Shown one piece after another: positions 63,286 to 64,000 of a DNA stretch of 64,000 bases. The number at the start of each line of letters is the position of its first letter. The stretch's first letter is position 1. Source of the DNA: Chromobacterium amazonense. GTDB lineage: Bacteria > Pseudomonadota > Gammaproteobacteria > Burkholderiales > Chromobacteriaceae. The notes under the pieces were generated by a model, which was not told the origin of the DNA, did no database searches, and saw only the letters and a program-made list of their open reading frames with translations. Location: positions 124,001 to 188,000 of the forward strand of contig NZ_MKCR01000032.1 of assembly GCF_001855565.1 (NCBI RefSeq). Reading direction: 5' to 3'. A program made the position numbers and the translations under genes.

Positions 63286-64000
63286 ATGAGACGCCGCAGT
63301 GGGTGGGGATTGGCCTTGCTGGCCGGCTGCGCGGCGCTGGCCTGGTGGTATTGGCCACCCCCCGCCTCGGGACCGTCCAGCTTGCCGGGCGCCGTGGCAT
63401 GGGGCGGTCCGGCGGCCTCGCTGCGCGGCACCTCGCCGGACGGCGCGGTCAAGGCCGATGGCGCGGGCGCGCTGCGGGTCGATCAGGAGCTGCGCCGTTT
63501 GTTCGACTATTACCTGGCCACGCTGGGCGAGCGCACTTTGCCGCAAATCCGCGCCGAGCTGCAGCGTCATCTGCAAACACGCTTGCCGGCCAAGCCGTTG
63601 GCGCAGGCGATGAACCTGTTCGACCGTTACGTCGCCTATCGCCAGTCGCTGGCCGGCATGGCGGTGGCGGCCAGCTCCGACCTGTCGCAAAGGCTGGCCA
63701 GGGCGAGGGCGGTGCGGCTGCAGTATTTCAGCGCGGCCGAGGTGGCGGGGCTGTTCGGCGACGAGGACCGCTATGACGCGTTCACCGCGCAACGCTTGGC
63801 CATTCTGGCCGATGCCTCATTGAGCGCGGCGGAAAAGCAGCGGCGAATCGCCCTGCTGGAGCGGCAGCTTCCGCCTGAGCTGCGCGCGGCGCGCGAGGAG
63901 CCGGTCAAGCACCTGGCGCTGGCGGAGGCGGAGGCGGCCTTGCGCCAGCGCGGCGGGGGCGAGCAGGAGCTGTACCAGTTGCGCGCCTCCATGGTGGGGC
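63286..64000 (+). CDS. lifO: Lipase-specific foldase (partial, runs off the right edge)
   Basis: The first ~238 residues of a membrane-anchored steric chaperone. The start ATG 63286 is one base after the lipase stop, so the pair is translationally coupled. An N-terminal membrane helix (LALLAGCAALAWWYW) is followed by a Pro/Ala linker and the foldase signature RRLFDYYLATLGE (residues 70-82, the RxxFDY-L-A/T-x motif), then helical mini-domains. It holds the lipase in its active fold in the periplasm. The C-terminus is outside the window. Confidence 0.93.
   Translation, partial: MRRRSGWGLALLAGCAALAWWYWPPPASGPSSLPGAVAWGGPAASLRGTSPDGAVKADGAGALRVDQELRRLFDYYLATLGERTLPQIRAELQRHLQTRLPAKPLAQAMNLFDRYVAYRQSLAGMAVAASSDLSQRLARARAVRLQYFSAAEVAGLFGDEDRYDAFTAQRLAILADASLSAAEKQRRIALLERQLPPELRAAREEPVKHLALAEAEAALRQRGGGEQELYQLRASMVG

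Noticed and set aside
1-64000. Search for CRISPR arrays, tRNAs, IS elements and prophage genes
   Set aside because: I saw no spaced direct repeats, transposase or integrase motifs, or cloverleaf-like stretches; absence is by reading only, not by a tool.

Overview
The window looks like chromosomal DNA of a free-living betaproteobacterium, most probably Chromobacterium or a close Neisseriales relative. It is GC-rich throughout with short intergenic gaps. It encodes a complete FadE/FadL/fad set, O-succinylhomoserine sulfhydrylase, many chemoreceptors, a gluconate operon, and a family I.1 lipase with its foldase. I see no rRNA, tRNA, CRISPR array, integrase, transposase or prophage, so this reads as stable chromosome with a few decayed genes. 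The taxon is inferred from gene content and protein resemblance, not from a marker gene.

Layout. 1-1627: start of an RND multidrug pump (mdtB partial, mdtA) on the minus strand. 2042-9598: transport and metabolism on the plus strand (kup, lysP-type permease, marC, iron alcohol dehydrogenase, DUF488, metZ). 9699-19361: a fatty-acid degradation block with a PsrA-like TetR regulator, fadE, a thioesterase, fadL, a fadN-type fused dehydrogenase/hydratase and a fadA-type thiolase. Near-identical AAAAC-N4-GTTTG operators lie at the regulator and fadL promoters. 19417-24707: rhlE-type helicase, hflX, and small genes including a GNAT protein carrying a CYTH-like N-terminus. 24787-30027: a DUF2254 remnant, a chemoreceptor, a DUF2325 gene behind a perfect Fur box, a cystine-type binding protein and a UbiB-family protein. 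30088-35461: NlpC/P60 peptidase, lolC(F)-lolD, MscS-like channel, FixJ-like regulator and nudB. 35544-40928: a beta/gamma-crystallin-like protein, a gluconate uptake/kinase/repressor set with two perfect operators, a PaiB-like protein and an unknown gene. 41150-55453: a very large PAS/GGDEF/EAL protein, yhhQ behind a preQ1 riboswitch, dbpA, three chemoreceptor genes (one with a heme c motif, one with an in-frame amber codon), a flavoprotein and a cysteine-cluster protein. 55844-64000: secreted and outer-membrane functions: a kexin-like protease with an overlapping candidate chaperone gene, a PilZ-like protein, a type Vd patatin, and lipase plus foldase running off the edge.

How it fits together. 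Lipase and patatin would release fatty acids outside the cell, FadL imports them, and FadE, FadN-type and FadA-type enzymes degrade them under the PsrA-like repressor. A degenerate copy of the operator also lies ahead of the lipase. The most interesting items are the kexin-like protease/chaperone pair, the PsrA-like regulon with an FNR-like box, the preQ1-I aptamer at yhhQ, the heme c chemoreceptor and the CYTH-GNAT chimera.
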